The position numbers were made by a program, and so were the translations under genes. Source: Ilyomonas limi (GTDB lineage: Bacteria > Bacteroidota > Bacteroidia > Chitinophagales > Chitinophagaceae). From it: a DNA stretch of 64,000 nt. The stretch spans positions 41,521 to 105,520 of the forward strand of contig NZ_SZQL01000019.1 in assembly GCF_005233845.1 (NCBI RefSeq), written 5' to 3'. Positions 46,200-55,490 of this stretch are shown piece after piece (position 1 is the first letter of the stretch; every line of letters starts with the position of its first letter). The notes under the pieces were generated by a model. It made no database searches and was not told the DNA's origin. It worked only from the letters and a program-made list of their open reading frames with translations.

Positions 46200-47021
46200 G
46201 TGTTTAAATTTCTTACAAAGCAGGGTTTCCTTGTCAATCTGTTGGTGGCAATTGTTTTAATTATACTCATCGTTGTTTTGTTTTTCAATTCGCTCGATTG
46301 GATAACCCATCATGATGAAAATATAAAAGTGCCGGTAGTAACCGGCAAAAATATAAACGATGCCACCCAACTGCTCGAGTCGCAGGGCTTTGGCGTAGAA
46401 GTGCAGGATTCGGTATATATAGATACTGTTGCAAAAGCATCTGTTGTAAGGCAGTCGCCCGAAGCCGATGCGACTGTAAAGAAAAACCGCACTGTTTATT
46501 TAACTATCAACCGCGCTGTAGCACCACTCATAGACATGCCCGATTTGCGTGGCTTTTCTTTTCAGAGTGCAGAGATGTATTTGAGAAGTGTGGGGCTGAA
46601 ATTGGGCGACACCACTTACCGTCCTGATATTGCCCGCAATTCTGTACTGGAGCAGCGTTTCAAAAATCAGATATTGCTACCCGGCACTAAAGTACATATG
46701 GGCAGTGCCATCAACCTTGTGCTGGGCGATGGCATTGGCAATGCCATAATGGATGTACCCGACCTCACAGGAATGACACTTACTGATGCACGCAGTTATC
46801 TTCGCAGTCTTAATTTAAGCGTTGGCGCCATAGTGGCGGATGCCGATGTGCAGGACCGAAACAACGCGTATGTATATCATCAAAACCCGACAGTGGAATC
46901 ACCGGGCGGTGAGCAAAATAAAATACATCCAGGGCAAGCCATTGATGTATATCTTAGTGTGCAACAGCCGGTAACTGATACTGTTGCTGTGCAAGCGCCA
47001 CCACCCCCTCCTACACCATAA
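46200..47021 (+). CDS. PASTA-domain membrane protein
   Basis: A 273-residue protein with a GTG start (46200). One N-terminal membrane helix (about 12-30) precedes three PASTA repeats. Each begins with a VPVVTGKNINDA, MPDLRGFSFQSAEM or VPDLTGMTLTDARSYL pattern. A Pro-rich tail ends the protein. PASTA domains bind peptidoglycan or muropeptides and usually sit on serine/threonine kinases or PBPs. No kinase domain is present, so this is a stand-alone PASTA anchor, as commonly found after ddl in Bacteroidota. It likely functions at the cell wall. The rhodanese gene follows after 11 bases. Confidence 0.87.
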   Translation: MFKFLTKQGFLVNLLVAIVLIILIVVLFFNSLDWITHHDENIKVPVVTGKNINDATQLLESQGFGVEVQDSVYIDTVAKASVVRQSPEADATVKKNRTVYLTINRAVAPLIDMPDLRGFSFQSAEMYLRSVGLKLGDTTYRPDIARNSVLEQRFKNQILLPGTKVHMGSAINLVLGDGIGNAIMDVPDLTGMTLTDARSYLRSLNLSVGAIVADADVQDRNNAYVYHQNPTVESPGGEQNKIHPGQAIDVYLSVQQPVTDTVAVQAPPPPPTP

Positions 47022-47032
47022 AAATTTTACTT

Positions 47033-47332
47033 ATGCAAACAATTACTACCGACGAACTGAGAAAACGCATGGACGCAGGCGAGCAGCCCAACCTGCTGGA
47101 TGTACGCGAAGATTATGAACGTGCCGACTTTAATATTGGCGGCAGGCATGTGCCTATTGGCAAGCTGCAAAGCATGCAACTGGATGATATTGAAGATTGG
47201 AAAAACGACGAAATTATTATCTACTGCCGCAGTGGCAACCGTAGTGGTATTGCTGCCAATATGCTGGAAATGTTGGGTTATAAAAATGTAAAGAACTTAG
47301 TGGGCGGCATGCTCGACTGGCAGAAGAAATAA
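47033..47332 (+). CDS. rhodanese-like single-domain protein
   Basis: A 99-residue cytoplasmic rhodanese. LLDVREDYERADFNIGGRHVP gives the CH2A-type start, and YCRSGNRSGIAA contains the active-site Cys, which accepts sulfur. The end, GGMLDWQ, matches the usual GGxxxW motif. Such proteins transfer or sense sulfane sulfur; the partner is not identified. It is the third gene of a likely ddl-PASTA-rhodanese transcription unit and is followed by a hairpin at 47434-47473. Confidence 0.93.
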   Translation: MQTITTDELRKRMDAGEQPNLLDVREDYERADFNIGGRHVPIGKLQSMQLDDIEDWKNDEIIIYCRSGNRSGIAANMLEMLGYKNVKNLVGGMLDWQKK

Positions 47333-47433
47333 TTATAAGACAATAATAGCTGAATTTAAGAAACAAAATAACCCTAAGATTTAAGCTGTAGCCTATAATA
47401 AATGTATTTTCTTTATTCCTGTTCATATCGCTA

Positions 47434-47473
47434 AAGACAGGAGATGCTGTATAGTTCCGGCATCTCCTGTCTT
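47434..47473. terminator. palindrome between rhodanese and ompA-like genes
   Basis: AAGACAGGAGATGC (47434-47447) is exactly inverted at 47460-47473 (GCATCTCCTGTCTT). The loop is 12 bases. No long T-run follows in either direction, so termination would be weak; the genes are convergent. Confidence 0.65.
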
Positions 47474-47501
47474 CAACAGCATTGTATTGAAATAAAACCT
47501 G

Positions 47502-48233
47502 CTATTGATTTTGATTCCGGTTTTTCTTGCCGCGTCTTAATTGCTGCTGAGTTCCGTCATTTTGATTTGATTCCTGCTGCGCTTCGTTTTTCATTTGTTC
47601 ATTAGCACTTATCACAAACTCCACCCTGCGGTTTTGTGCACGGCCTTCTGCAGTAGCATTAGGATACTTTGGTGCAGTTTCGCCATAGCCTTTTTCTGTA
47701 ATCCGCGAATCTGCAATGCCATGATCTCTCAGGTATTGGGCTGCAGCATGTGCACGGCTTTCCGATAATGTTTGATTGTACTCATGTGTACCGGTGCTAT
47801 CGGTATGCCCCTGTACCTCAATATTGGTATTTGGATATTTGTTTAAAATAGTAATCAGTTGTTCCAATGTGCTGTCTGCAGTGGGTGTTAATGCATAACT
47901 ATTAAAAGCAAACATCACATTGTTACTAAATTCAACAGTGATGCCTTCTCCCACTCTTTCCACCTTAGCCGATGGCACTGTTTTCTTAATTTCTTCAGCC
48001 TGTTTATCCATCTTTTTACCAATTACTGCACCGGCAGTACCACCTACTGCCGCACCAATAATGGCACCCAAAGCCGTATTGCCGGTGGCTTTGCCTATAG
48101 CCCCACCTACGACTGCGCCACCGCCGGCACCTATTACAGCGCCTTTCTGGCTTTTATTCATATTGCTGCACGATGTATTAAGCATCAATACAGCAGTGGC
48201 TACTACTAAAAAATAAGATTGTATTCTTTTCAT
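47502..48233 (-). CDS. OmpA family lipoprotein with glycine-zipper
   Basis: A 243-residue lipoprotein (Cys22, LNTSC). A glycine-zipper stretch follows (GAVIGAGGGAVVGGAIGKAT and IIGAAVGGTAGAVIG). A C-terminal OmpA-like peptidoglycan-binding domain carries EVQGHTDSTGTHEYNQTLSE and the conserved Asp and Arg pair around RAQNRRVEFVI. A Gln/Asn-rich, basic tail ends the protein. It probably ties the outer membrane to peptidoglycan. The glycine zipper suggests membrane or self-association. Domain order resembles the YiaD-type proteins. Confidence 0.9.
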   Translation of the reverse strand: MKRIQSYFLVVATAVLMLNTSCSNMNKSQKGAVIGAGGGAVVGGAIGKATGNTALGAIIGAAVGGTAGAVIGKKMDKQAEEIKKTVPSAKVERVGEGITVEFSNNVMFAFNSYALTPTADSTLEQLITILNKYPNTNIEVQGHTDSTGTHEYNQTLSESRAHAAAQYLRDHGIADSRITEKGYGETAPKYPNATAEGRAQNRRVEFVISANEQMKNEAQQESNQNDGTQQQLRRGKKNRNQNQ

Positions 48234-48440
48234 ATAAAAGCTTTTATTGCCGTTTAGCCAATTATTATGCCATTGTACACAACAGTTATATTTATGCTTT
48301 TATAAACCAATTAGTTTATAACGAAATCTGCGCAAATAGTAAAGTTGTACTTTGTGGTAAAAGATGCAGCGCAATTGAAGTAAAATGGCTTCAATAGCTT
48401 TTAAAACAAGGTGTATAATGCCAATGCGTTATTCCGTAAA

Positions 48441-48499
48441 TGCCGCCGGTAAGAAAATATTATTAAAAGCAAATCAGCGGCGGCTTTGTACAGAATCTG
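48441..48499. repeat. GCCGCC...GGCGGC dispersed palindrome, copy B
   Basis: TGCCGCCGGTAA, an AT-rich spacer, and AGCGGCGGCTTTGTACAGAA then TCTG. It is similar to copy A at 44890-44949 at both ends. The left flank ATTCCGTAA (48431-48439) is found inverted near copy A at 45072-45080. It sits in the 462-base gap (48234-48695), in which I see no gene; two more GCCGCC-like scraps (AACCGCCATTGG near 48608 and AATGGCGGATAG near 48660) occur. Confidence 0.6.
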
Positions 48500-48695
48500 C
48501 TGGTTTGCTGATTACTTACTACAAGCTAACGACTTGATACGTTTATTGAAATTTCAATTTGATTTATTACCATTCACCTGCCTGCCGGTAGGTTCCGCAT
48601 AAAACCGCCATTGGTTACAAGAAATTATTAGTTCCTGTTGGCATTAATGGTCTTTACAAAATGGCGGATAGCCTTACTTTTATCAGGTTTTTAAA

Positions 48696-48959
48696 ATGCA
48701 TATGAAGTATTTAAAACACATTACACCACTATTCATTACCGCAATTGTCTTTATCGTTATACTGATAAAGTATATGCTGGGCAATGATGCAACCGAAGTA
48801 AAAAGCAATATCGCTTTTATTGCGCTGCCCATTATTGGTGGCTCCCTGATAGCAGACTATATTATAAAGAAAAGCCTTAAATGGAAGCTACTTTGGATAT
48901 GGATAATGGAAATAGTACTGCTGTTTGTAGTGGTGTATTTATGGATTATCGCTGAGTAA
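48696..48959 (+). CDS. small membrane protein of unknown function
   Basis: An 87-residue protein with three hydrophobic helices (about 8-26, 38-56 and 63-85), starting MHMKYLKHITPLFITA; ATG 48702 would serve equally well. There are few charged residues apart from a short KKSLKWK loop. No family is recognised. Its 3' end overlaps the end of the convergent amino-acid permease gene by about 21 bases, so the two transcripts must overlap. Composition and clear helix pattern favour a real gene. Confidence 0.6.
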   Translation: MHMKYLKHITPLFITAIVFIVILIKYMLGNDATEVKSNIAFIALPIIGGSLIADYIIKKSLKWKLLWIWIMEIVLLFVVVYLWIIAE

Positions 48960-50318
48960 CTGTTCTATTTGCGCTTCTTTCTTTTGTGTATCATAGAACG
49001 GCCAATCTTTAGTAAGATAAGCTTTTATAAAATAAACAATAATACCGGCTGCTATTACCCCTAAACCATACAACATCAATTCGCCGGTGGAGTAAAAAAT
49101 ACCCACCCATATCAATATAGCCAACACAACAGGAATGGGAAACAGCGGCATGCGCCAGGGGAAATGCTGCCTGCCTTTCTTATGCAACAACAACAATCCA
49201 ATTGCCTGACCAATAAACTGCACCAGTATCCGCATGGCTAAAATAGCTTTTACCACACTTGCCACGCTATCGAACAGCATACTAAAAATAAAAGCAATAC
49301 AACCCAACGACAGCAAAGACACATACGGAAAGTTTTTGGTAGGATGCAGCTTTGCAAATATGCGGAAAAACGCACCATCCTGCGCAGCGGCATACGGTAT
49401 GCGGCTGTAGCCCAGCGTAGCCGAAAACACAGAAGCAAACGCCACCCACAATATCAGCACGGTTACTACAGTAGCAGCACCCGCACCCGCCAGCACATGA
49501 ATAAATTCGCTCACTACAAAGTCGCTTTTTTTAATCGCTTCCATCGGCAGCACCGATGCCACACTGATATTCATTAGCAGATACAAAACAGCAATACCCG
49601 CAATAGAAATAAACATGCTGCGTGGTATATTTTTTTGCGGATTAATAATCTCGCCGCCTAAATGACACACGTTATAATATCCCAAATAACTATACACCGA
49701 GCTTACGCTGGCAGTGCCCAAAGCAGCCAACGCAGCAAAGCTGAAATCGGCGCCTTCATTTATACGCTCAATAGGCTGTAAAAAATTGCCATACATTACA
49801 CCAGCACCAATTACAATGGCAATGGTGAGCAACACACCTATCCAAAGCAACACGCTTATTTTGCCAATCGTTTCTATTTTTCTGTACAATAAAATCATTA
49901 TCAACACCACCAATCCGCCGCTTACCATTTTACTTTCTACCACATTGAGCGGCACAATAAAAGCAAAGTATTTGGCAAAGCCCAGCGAAGCCGAAGTAAT
50001 GACCAACGGGGCCTGTATCATCGTTTGCCATACGAACAAAAAACTCATCAGTTTGCCCCATTTTGGACCAAAGCCTACTTTTAAAAAGTTGTAACTGCCG
50101 CCAGCTAAGGGATAGGCGGCGCCCAGTTCGCTCCAGATACAGGCATCGGTAAAAGACAGCAACGCGCCGGCTATCCATGCATATAAAAACCAGCCGCCAT
50201 CCATTACCACAGCCACCGCACTTAACACAATGAAAGGACCAATGCCTACCATATCGGTCATATTAATGGCGGTTGCCTGCAGCAGACTTATTCTTTTTTG
50301 CAAGTGTTGTTCGGGCAT
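48939..50318 (-). CDS. APC-superfamily amino-acid permease
   Basis: A 459-residue membrane protein with 12 predicted helices. It begins QKRISLLQATAINMTDMVGIGPFIVLSAVA, of which the conserved helix 1 IGPFI motif marks the APC superfamily (in AdiC-like proteins IGxGIF). LGAAYPLAGGSYNFLKVGFG and GGEIINPQKNIPRSMFISI are typical of the amino acid-polyamine-organocation group. The substrate could be an amino acid or polyamine. It stands alone and is divergent from the GH13 gene at 50381, with about 60 bases between them. Confidence 0.88.
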   Translation of the reverse strand: MPEQHLQKRISLLQATAINMTDMVGIGPFIVLSAVAVVMDGGWFLYAWIAGALLSFTDACIWSELGAAYPLAGGSYNFLKVGFGPKWGKLMSFLFVWQTMIQAPLVITSASLGFAKYFAFIVPLNVVESKMVSGGLVVLIMILLYRKIETIGKISVLLWIGVLLTIAIVIGAGVMYGNFLQPIERINEGADFSFAALAALGTASVSSVYSYLGYYNVCHLGGEIINPQKNIPRSMFISIAGIAVLYLLMNISVASVLPMEAIKKSDFVVSEFIHVLAGAGAATVVTVLILWVAFASVFSATLGYSRIPYAAAQDGAFFRIFAKLHPTKNFPYVSLLSLGCIAFIFSMLFDSVASVVKAILAMRILVQFIGQAIGLLLLHKKGRQHFPWRMPLFPIPVVLAILIWVGIFYSTGELMLYGLGVIAAGIIVYFIKAYLTKDWPFYDTQKKEAQIEQLLSDNP

Positions 50319-50380
50319 AGTTTGTTAGCGATTAGGCACAATAATAGTGTTTCTTTGCTTTACCAAACAAAAAATACATA

Positions 50381-51661
50381 ATGAGCCTTTTATTTAAAAC
50401 TGTGGACTGGGCAGAGGATAGTAATATTTATGAAGTAAACACGAGGCAATACACCAAAGAGGGCACGTTCAATGCTTTTGCACAACATTTACCCCGGTTA
50501 AAAGATATGGGTGTGGAGATATTGTGGTTTATGCCCATTACGCCTATTGGTCTCGAAAAAAGACAAGGCTCTCTGGGCAGTTATTATGCCGTAGCCGACT
50601 ATACCGCTGTTAACCGGGAGTTTGGTACGATGGACGATTTTAAAGCATTGGTACAGCAAGCTCATGCAATGGGTATGAAGGTGATTATAGACTGGGTAGC
50701 CAATCATACAAGCCCGGATAGCGCCTGGGCAAAACAGTATCCGGAATGGTATAAGAAGGATGCTAACGGCAACTTTACCGAGGCCCACGGTTGGGTAGAT
50801 GTGATTGATTTGGACTATACCAATAAAGACATGCGCCAGGCAATGATCGCCGCTTTGCAGCATTGGGTAGTTACGTGCGATATTGATGGCTTTCGCTGCG
50901 ATATGGCGCACCTGGTACCATTGGATTTTTGGAAGGAAGCGCGTACGCAATGCGATGCTATCAAGCCGCTGTACTGGCTGGCAGAAAGTGATGAAGCCGA
51001 TTATTTGCAGGTATTTGATGCATCGTATGCGTGGGAATGGATGGCAGTAAGCACAGAGTTGGTGCAGCACCAAATGACGCCTGAAAAAATGATGAATGTA
51101 TTGGTAAAATATGCCAGCCAATGCACCATTCATGCACAAAAACTATTGTTTACTACCAACCATGACGAGAATAGCTGGAATGGTACCGAGTATGAGAAAT
51201 ATGGCATTACGGCAAAAACGTTTGCAGTGTTTGCCGCTACCTGGCAGGGCATTCCATTGATCTACAGCGGGCAGGAATTGCCTAACCACAAACGGCTATT
51301 ATTTTTTGATAAAGATGAAATTGCCTGGACAGAACAGCAACCTGCATTGCACCATTTCTATAAAACTTTATTATACTTTAGAAAGCGCTGCCCCGTGTTT
51401 GATTGTGGTGCAGAATTAATACGGCTCACTACCGGTGCGGAAGACAAAGTAGTGGCGTATATATGTTGCAATAATGATAAGCTGGCGCTGTTATTATTTA
51501 ACTTTTCTAATGCCGGAAGAATAAAATTCAGCATTCACCACGAAAGGTTGAAAGGTACTTTCCGCAACGTTTTTTCGGAGCTTTCTTTTCAATTTGATAG
51601 TACGGTTGAGTTTGAAATGCAGCCCTGGCAGTATTTTGTGTATGAAAGAACGGGAGAATAA
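50381..51661 (+). CDS. alpha-amylase family glycoside hydrolase (GH13)
   Basis: A 426-residue GH13 enzyme without signal peptide, so cytoplasmic. Catalytic motifs are all present: IIDWVANHTS (region I), DGFRCDMAH with the nucleophile at Asp174, WLAESDE with the acid/base at Glu202, and TTNHDENSW with the transition-state Asp262. N-terminal YEVNTRQYTKEGTF is typical of a Bacteroidota subgroup annotated as alpha-amylase. The C-terminal 85 residues form a beta domain. It probably acts on maltodextrin or glycogen fragments. Neighbouring genes give no more precise role. Confidence 0.9.
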   Translation: MSLLFKTVDWAEDSNIYEVNTRQYTKEGTFNAFAQHLPRLKDMGVEILWFMPITPIGLEKRQGSLGSYYAVADYTAVNREFGTMDDFKALVQQAHAMGMKVIIDWVANHTSPDSAWAKQYPEWYKKDANGNFTEAHGWVDVIDLDYTNKDMRQAMIAALQHWVVTCDIDGFRCDMAHLVPLDFWKEARTQCDAIKPLYWLAESDEADYLQVFDASYAWEWMAVSTELVQHQMTPEKMMNVLVKYASQCTIHAQKLLFTTNHDENSWNGTEYEKYGITAKTFAVFAATWQGIPLIYSGQELPNHKRLLFFDKDEIAWTEQQPALHHFYKTLLYFRKRCPVFDCGAELIRLTTGAEDKVVAYICCNNDKLALLLFNFSNAGRIKFSIHHERLKGTFRNVFSELSFQFDSTVEFEMQPWQYFVYERTGE

Positions 51662-51702
51662 ATTATTGCTTACATATTCAATCAAAACTATTTTTTATAC
51701 TG

Positions 51703-52158
51703 ATGAACATTGAATGGCGCTGCCGCTTTTTTGATGACCTTACACCAGCAGAATTATACGATATTATCCAACTGAGAAACGATGTATTTGTTGTAGAGCA
51801 AAACTGCGTTTTTCAGGATGCAGATGGGGTGGATAAACAATGCTTTCACCTAAGCGGTTACGATGGCAATATGTTGGCTGCTTATACCCGCCTTATTGCG
51901 CCGGGCATTACTTACGAATATGCTTCTATAGGACGTGTTGCCAGTGCCCGTGCTTACCGTGGCAAAAGCATTGGAAAAGAACTGATGCACCAATCCATAG
52001 CTCATTGCATTCAGTTATTTGGCAATGTGCCCATCAAAATTGGTGCGCAGCTGTATCTTAAAAAATTTTATGAGCAGTTTGGGTTTGAGGCTATCGGCGG
52101 GGTGTACCTGGAAGATAACATTCCTCATATACACATGCAACGGATGCCGCAGGGCTAA
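51703..52158 (+). CDS. GNAT acetyltransferase, ElaA-like
   Basis: A 151-residue protein. LRNDVFVVEQNCVFQDADG, YTRLIAPG and IGRVASARAYRGKSIGKELM match ElaA-type GNATs, the last holding the acetyl-CoA pyrophosphate-binding loop (R-x-x-x-G-x-x-L-type). The substrate is unknown. It lies 41 bases downstream of the GH13 gene in the same orientation and is followed by a strong terminator. Confidence 0.9.
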   Translation: MNIEWRCRFFDDLTPAELYDIIQLRNDVFVVEQNCVFQDADGVDKQCFHLSGYDGNMLAAYTRLIAPGITYEYASIGRVASARAYRGKSIGKELMHQSIAHCIQLFGNVPIKIGAQLYLKKFYEQFGFEAIGGVYLEDNIPHIHMQRMPQG

Positions 52159-52200
52159 CCTGTTTGCATAATTCATAATCATTATAATGATTTAAAAGAG

Positions 52201-52241
52201 AAAAGCCAGTTATGTAAGAATAGTAAACATAACTGGCTTTT
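52201..52241. terminator. bidirectional terminator between GNAT gene and uvrA
   Basis: AAAAGCCAGTTATGT (52201-52215) and ACATAACTGGCTTTT (52227-52241) make a 15-base perfect stem with A/T tails, separating two convergent genes. Confidence 0.88.
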
Positions 52242-52277
52242 TCAGCAGAATAATTGCCTTTAATTATCCTGTAAAAA

Positions 52278-55151
52278 TTAATTTAACGCCTGACCTTCCA
52301 ATTCCTGTTTTAAAAACTTAGCCGTATGGCTTTCTTTATTATTTATCATTTGTTCGGGTGCACCTTCAAATAAAATTTTACCGCCGCCGTCACCGCCTTC
52401 GGGACCAAGATCTATGATATAATCGGCTACTTTTATTACATCTAAATTATGCTCTATTACCAGCACCGTATTGCCTCTGTCTGCCAGTTTATACAACACA
52501 TCTAAGAGATGCTGAATATCCTGGAAGTGCAAACCGGTAGTAGGTTCATCTAAAATATAAAACGTTTTGCCGGTGTCTTTTTTAGCGAGTTCGGTAGCGA
52601 GCTTTACACGTTGCGCTTCGCCGCCGCTGAGGGTTACTGCACTTTGTCCAAGGGTAATATATCCTAAACCCACATCCTGCAACACCTTTGTTTTCCTGTA
52701 TAAATACGGCACTGCCTGAAAGAAATCTACGGCTTCATCTACGGTCATATTCAATACATCGGCAATGGACTTGCCTTTGTAACGAATCTCTAATGTTTCG
52801 CGGTTATAACGCTTGCCATTACATTTTTCACAATGCACATATACATCGGGCAAAAAGTTCATTTCTATCACGCGCATACCACCGCCTTCGCATACATCGC
52901 ACCTGCCGCCTTTTACATTAAAGGAAAAACGACCGGCATTGTAACCACGAATTTTAGCTTCGGGAACAGCAGCAAACAACGTTCTGATATCCGTAAAAAA
53001 ACCGCAATACGTAGCCGGGTTGCTGCGGGGCGTGCGGCCTATAGGTGACTGGTCAATTTCAATGACTTTATCAATATGTTCCAGCCCTTCAATCGTATCA
53101 TAATCCAGCGCTGTCATCTTGCTGTTGTAGCAATGTTTGGAAAGTAATGGATATAAAGTTTCATTGATCAACGTAGATTTTCCACTGCCACTTACGCCGG
53201 TTACTACAATGAATTTTCCCAGCGGAAATTCAACATCCACATTTTTTAAATTATTGCCTCTCGCACCTTTAATGGTTAAAAATTTTCCATTGCCTTTGCG
53301 GTGTTCTTTGGGCACTTCAATCTTCTTTTCGCCACTTAAATATTTGGAGGTGTCGGAACCAGATTTTAAGACAGCCTTAGGCGTGCCGGCAGCAACTACT
53401 TCGCCACCATATTTGCCTGCACGCGGACCAATATCTACCAAATGATCGGCAGCCAGCATAATATCTTTATCATGCTCTACTACCAATACGCTGTTGCCAA
53501 TATCACGCAGGTTCTTCAATGCCGTAATCAGGCGATGGTTATCACGCTGGTGCAAGCCAATGGAAGGTTCATCCAAAATGTAGGTAATGCCTTGCAGTTG
53601 CGAACCAATTTGCGTTGCCAGGCGAATACGTTGCGCTTCGCCACCGCTTAAGGTTTTGGAAGAACGGTTAAGTGTAAGATAAGTCAGGCCAACATCTAAT
53701 AAAAACTGCAACCGCTCACGTATTTCTTTCAGAATATCTTTAGCAATAAGGTTTTGTTTTTTGCTTAAGCGGTCTTCAATGCCTGCAAACCAGTGCGCCA
53801 ATTTATCCAAATTCCAATCGCTCAGTTCCGCAATATTCCGGTTATCAACCCTAAACCAAACACTCTCCTTTTTCAGCCTTGTACCTAAACAAGTCGGACA
53901 CATTTTCAACTCCATAAACTGCTCTACCCATTCGCGCATATGATCGGTGCTGGTACTGCTGTTGAACCAACGGTTGAGCATCGGCACAATACCTTCAAAA
54001 TCGCCGGAGTACACATCAAACGGTTGCGAGTAATCCAGTTCGCCAATAACGCCTTCCTCATTACCATATAAGATAAAGTTGATAGCCGTTTCGGGCAGGT
54101 CTTTGATGGGTTTATCAACGCCTATTTTTTTGCGCCTTAATATCTGTGCAGTGGTGCGATACATATACGCTTCGCGCTCTTCGCCAAGCGGCGCAATACC
54201 GCCATCTTTGATGGTTTTATTTTTATCGGGGAAAATTGCTTCGGTACTAACCGTATAAATAGAACCCAATCCTTTGCAGGTAGGACAAGCGCCATACGGC
54301 GAGTTGAACGAGAACGCATTGGGCGAAGGTTCTTCGTAAGAAATGCCCGTGTCTTCGCACATCAGTTGCTTGCTGTATTGAATAACTTTGTCCTCGTCAT
54401 TTACCAATACAAACATCAGGTCTTTGCCGGTGCGCAGCGTTTGTTGTACGCTTTGACTCAGGCGCACTTTCATGTCGGGCGTTACTGCCAGGCGGTCTAT
54501 CACTACTTCTATGTCGTGAATCTTATAGCGGTCTACCTGCATTTTGGGCGTGATGTCTTTTACTTCGCCATCTACCCGCACTTTCAAAAAGCCTTTCTTG
54601 CGGATGTCTTCAAACAGCTCGCGGTAGTGTCCTTTACGACCGCGCACGAGTGGTGCCAGCAGCGATATTTTTTTGCCTTCAAAACGCTGATAAATATTCT
54701 CTACAATTTCTTCTTCGCTAAATTTCACCATTTTTTTGCCGGTGTTGTAGCTGTAGGCTTCGCCAATACGGGCAAAGAGCAGGCGCATAAAATCGTACAC
54801 TTCGGTAATAGTGCCTACGGTAGAGCGCGGGTTTTTGCCGGTGGTCTTTTGTTCAATGGAAATCACCGGGCTTAAGCCGGTAATCTTGTCCACATCGGGG
54901 CGCTCCATATCGCCGATAAACTGCCGGGCATACGCGCTGAAGCTCTCCATGTAGCGGCGCTGCCCTTCGTTGTAAATGGTATCAAATGCCAGCGACGACT
55001 TGCCACTGCCGCTTACGCCGGTAAATACCACGAGTTTATTTTTGGGAATGCTGATGTCTATGTTTTTCAGGTTGTGCTCGCGTGCGCCGGATACTTCTAT
55101 GAGTTCGCCATCCAGTGCAATGCCATTAGAACCTTGCTGTTGCTTTGCCAT
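52278..55151 (-). CDS. uvrA: excinuclease ABC subunit A
   Basis: A 957-residue protein that starts nucleotide excision repair by finding lesions with UvrB. Two ABC ATPase modules carry Walker A motifs GVSGSGKSSLAF (about residue 45) and GVSGSGKSTLIN (about 650). The signature sequences are LSGGEAQRIRLA and LSGGEAQRVKLA, and the Walker B motifs are YILDEPSIGLHQRD and FYILDEPTTGLHFQD. Zinc modules appear as CPTCKGLG with CPTCLGTR, and CDVCEGGG with CEKCNGKR. Length and domain order are standard. No uvrB or uvrC is close. The accessory island begins upstream of its start codon. Confidence 0.97.
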   Translation of the reverse strand: MAKQQQGSNGIALDGELIEVSGAREHNLKNIDISIPKNKLVVFTGVSGSGKSSLAFDTIYNEGQRRYMESFSAYARQFIGDMERPDVDKITGLSPVISIEQKTTGKNPRSTVGTITEVYDFMRLLFARIGEAYSYNTGKKMVKFSEEEIVENIYQRFEGKKISLLAPLVRGRKGHYRELFEDIRKKGFLKVRVDGEVKDITPKMQVDRYKIHDIEVVIDRLAVTPDMKVRLSQSVQQTLRTGKDLMFVLVNDEDKVIQYSKQLMCEDTGISYEEPSPNAFSFNSPYGACPTCKGLGSIYTVSTEAIFPDKNKTIKDGGIAPLGEEREAYMYRTTAQILRRKKIGVDKPIKDLPETAINFILYGNEEGVIGELDYSQPFDVYSGDFEGIVPMLNRWFNSSTSTDHMREWVEQFMELKMCPTCLGTRLKKESVWFRVDNRNIAELSDWNLDKLAHWFAGIEDRLSKKQNLIAKDILKEIRERLQFLLDVGLTYLTLNRSSKTLSGGEAQRIRLATQIGSQLQGITYILDEPSIGLHQRDNHRLITALKNLRDIGNSVLVVEHDKDIMLAADHLVDIGPRAGKYGGEVVAAGTPKAVLKSGSDTSKYLSGEKKIEVPKEHRKGNGKFLTIKGARGNNLKNVDVEFPLGKFIVVTGVSGSGKSTLINETLYPLLSKHCYNSKMTALDYDTIEGLEHIDKVIEIDQSPIGRTPRSNPATYCGFFTDIRTLFAAVPEAKIRGYNAGRFSFNVKGGRCDVCEGGGMRVIEMNFLPDVYVHCEKCNGKRYNRETLEIRYKGKSIADVLNMTVDEAVDFFQAVPYLYRKTKVLQDVGLGYITLGQSAVTLSGGEAQRVKLATELAKKDTGKTFYILDEPTTGLHFQDIQHLLDVLYKLADRGNTVLVIEHNLDVIKVADYIIDLGPEGGDGGGKILFEGAPEQMINNKESHTAKFLKQELEGQALN

Positions 55152-55247
55152 AAATTAGGGCGCAAAAATACTAATCCTTTTAGCGAAATGGCGTTAAAAT
55201 AATTTTGGGGGAGGGGATGGGGAAAGGAAATGTCTGAAAGGAAAGCT

Positions 55248-55352
55248 GCCGTTGCCGGTGTTCTTCACCAACAACTGATTACGGTGCTACTTTTATTTTG
55301 TTTAGCTCTGATGGGAAATAAATCTGTTGGTGAAGAACACCAACAGAGGCGG
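55248..55352. repeat. inverted pair of REP palindromes (BIME-like)
   Basis: Unit 1 (55248-55275) is GCCGTTGCCGGTGTTCTTCA followed by CCAACAAC. Unit 2 (55324-55352) is the same palindrome inverted (CTGTTGGTGAAGAACACCAA then CAGAGGCGG), 48 bases away. They match the REP copies around the transposase at 56736-57248. The rest of the 339-base gap (55152-55490) is AT-rich and holds a partial GTTGGTGAA at about 55411. Confidence 0.82.
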
Positions 55353-55490
55353 AAATATTAATTGGAGTAAAAGAGAACTATACATTAGCACTTCCGATTT
55401 ATCAAACTATTGTTGGTGAATAAATAAGCTTTAATGTATATTGCTATCATAAATAACAAGCCAAACTAAAACCTTTAATTTCAAAATTAA

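Noticed and set aside
47434..47473. Riboswitch between rhodanese and ompA-like genes
   Set aside because: It is a simple perfect hairpin in the gap between convergent genes, so it lies at 3' ends and not in a leader.
50498..51139. 213-codon minus-strand frame over the GH13 gene
   Set aside because: Antisense shadow without family motifs, covering the GH13 catalytic core.
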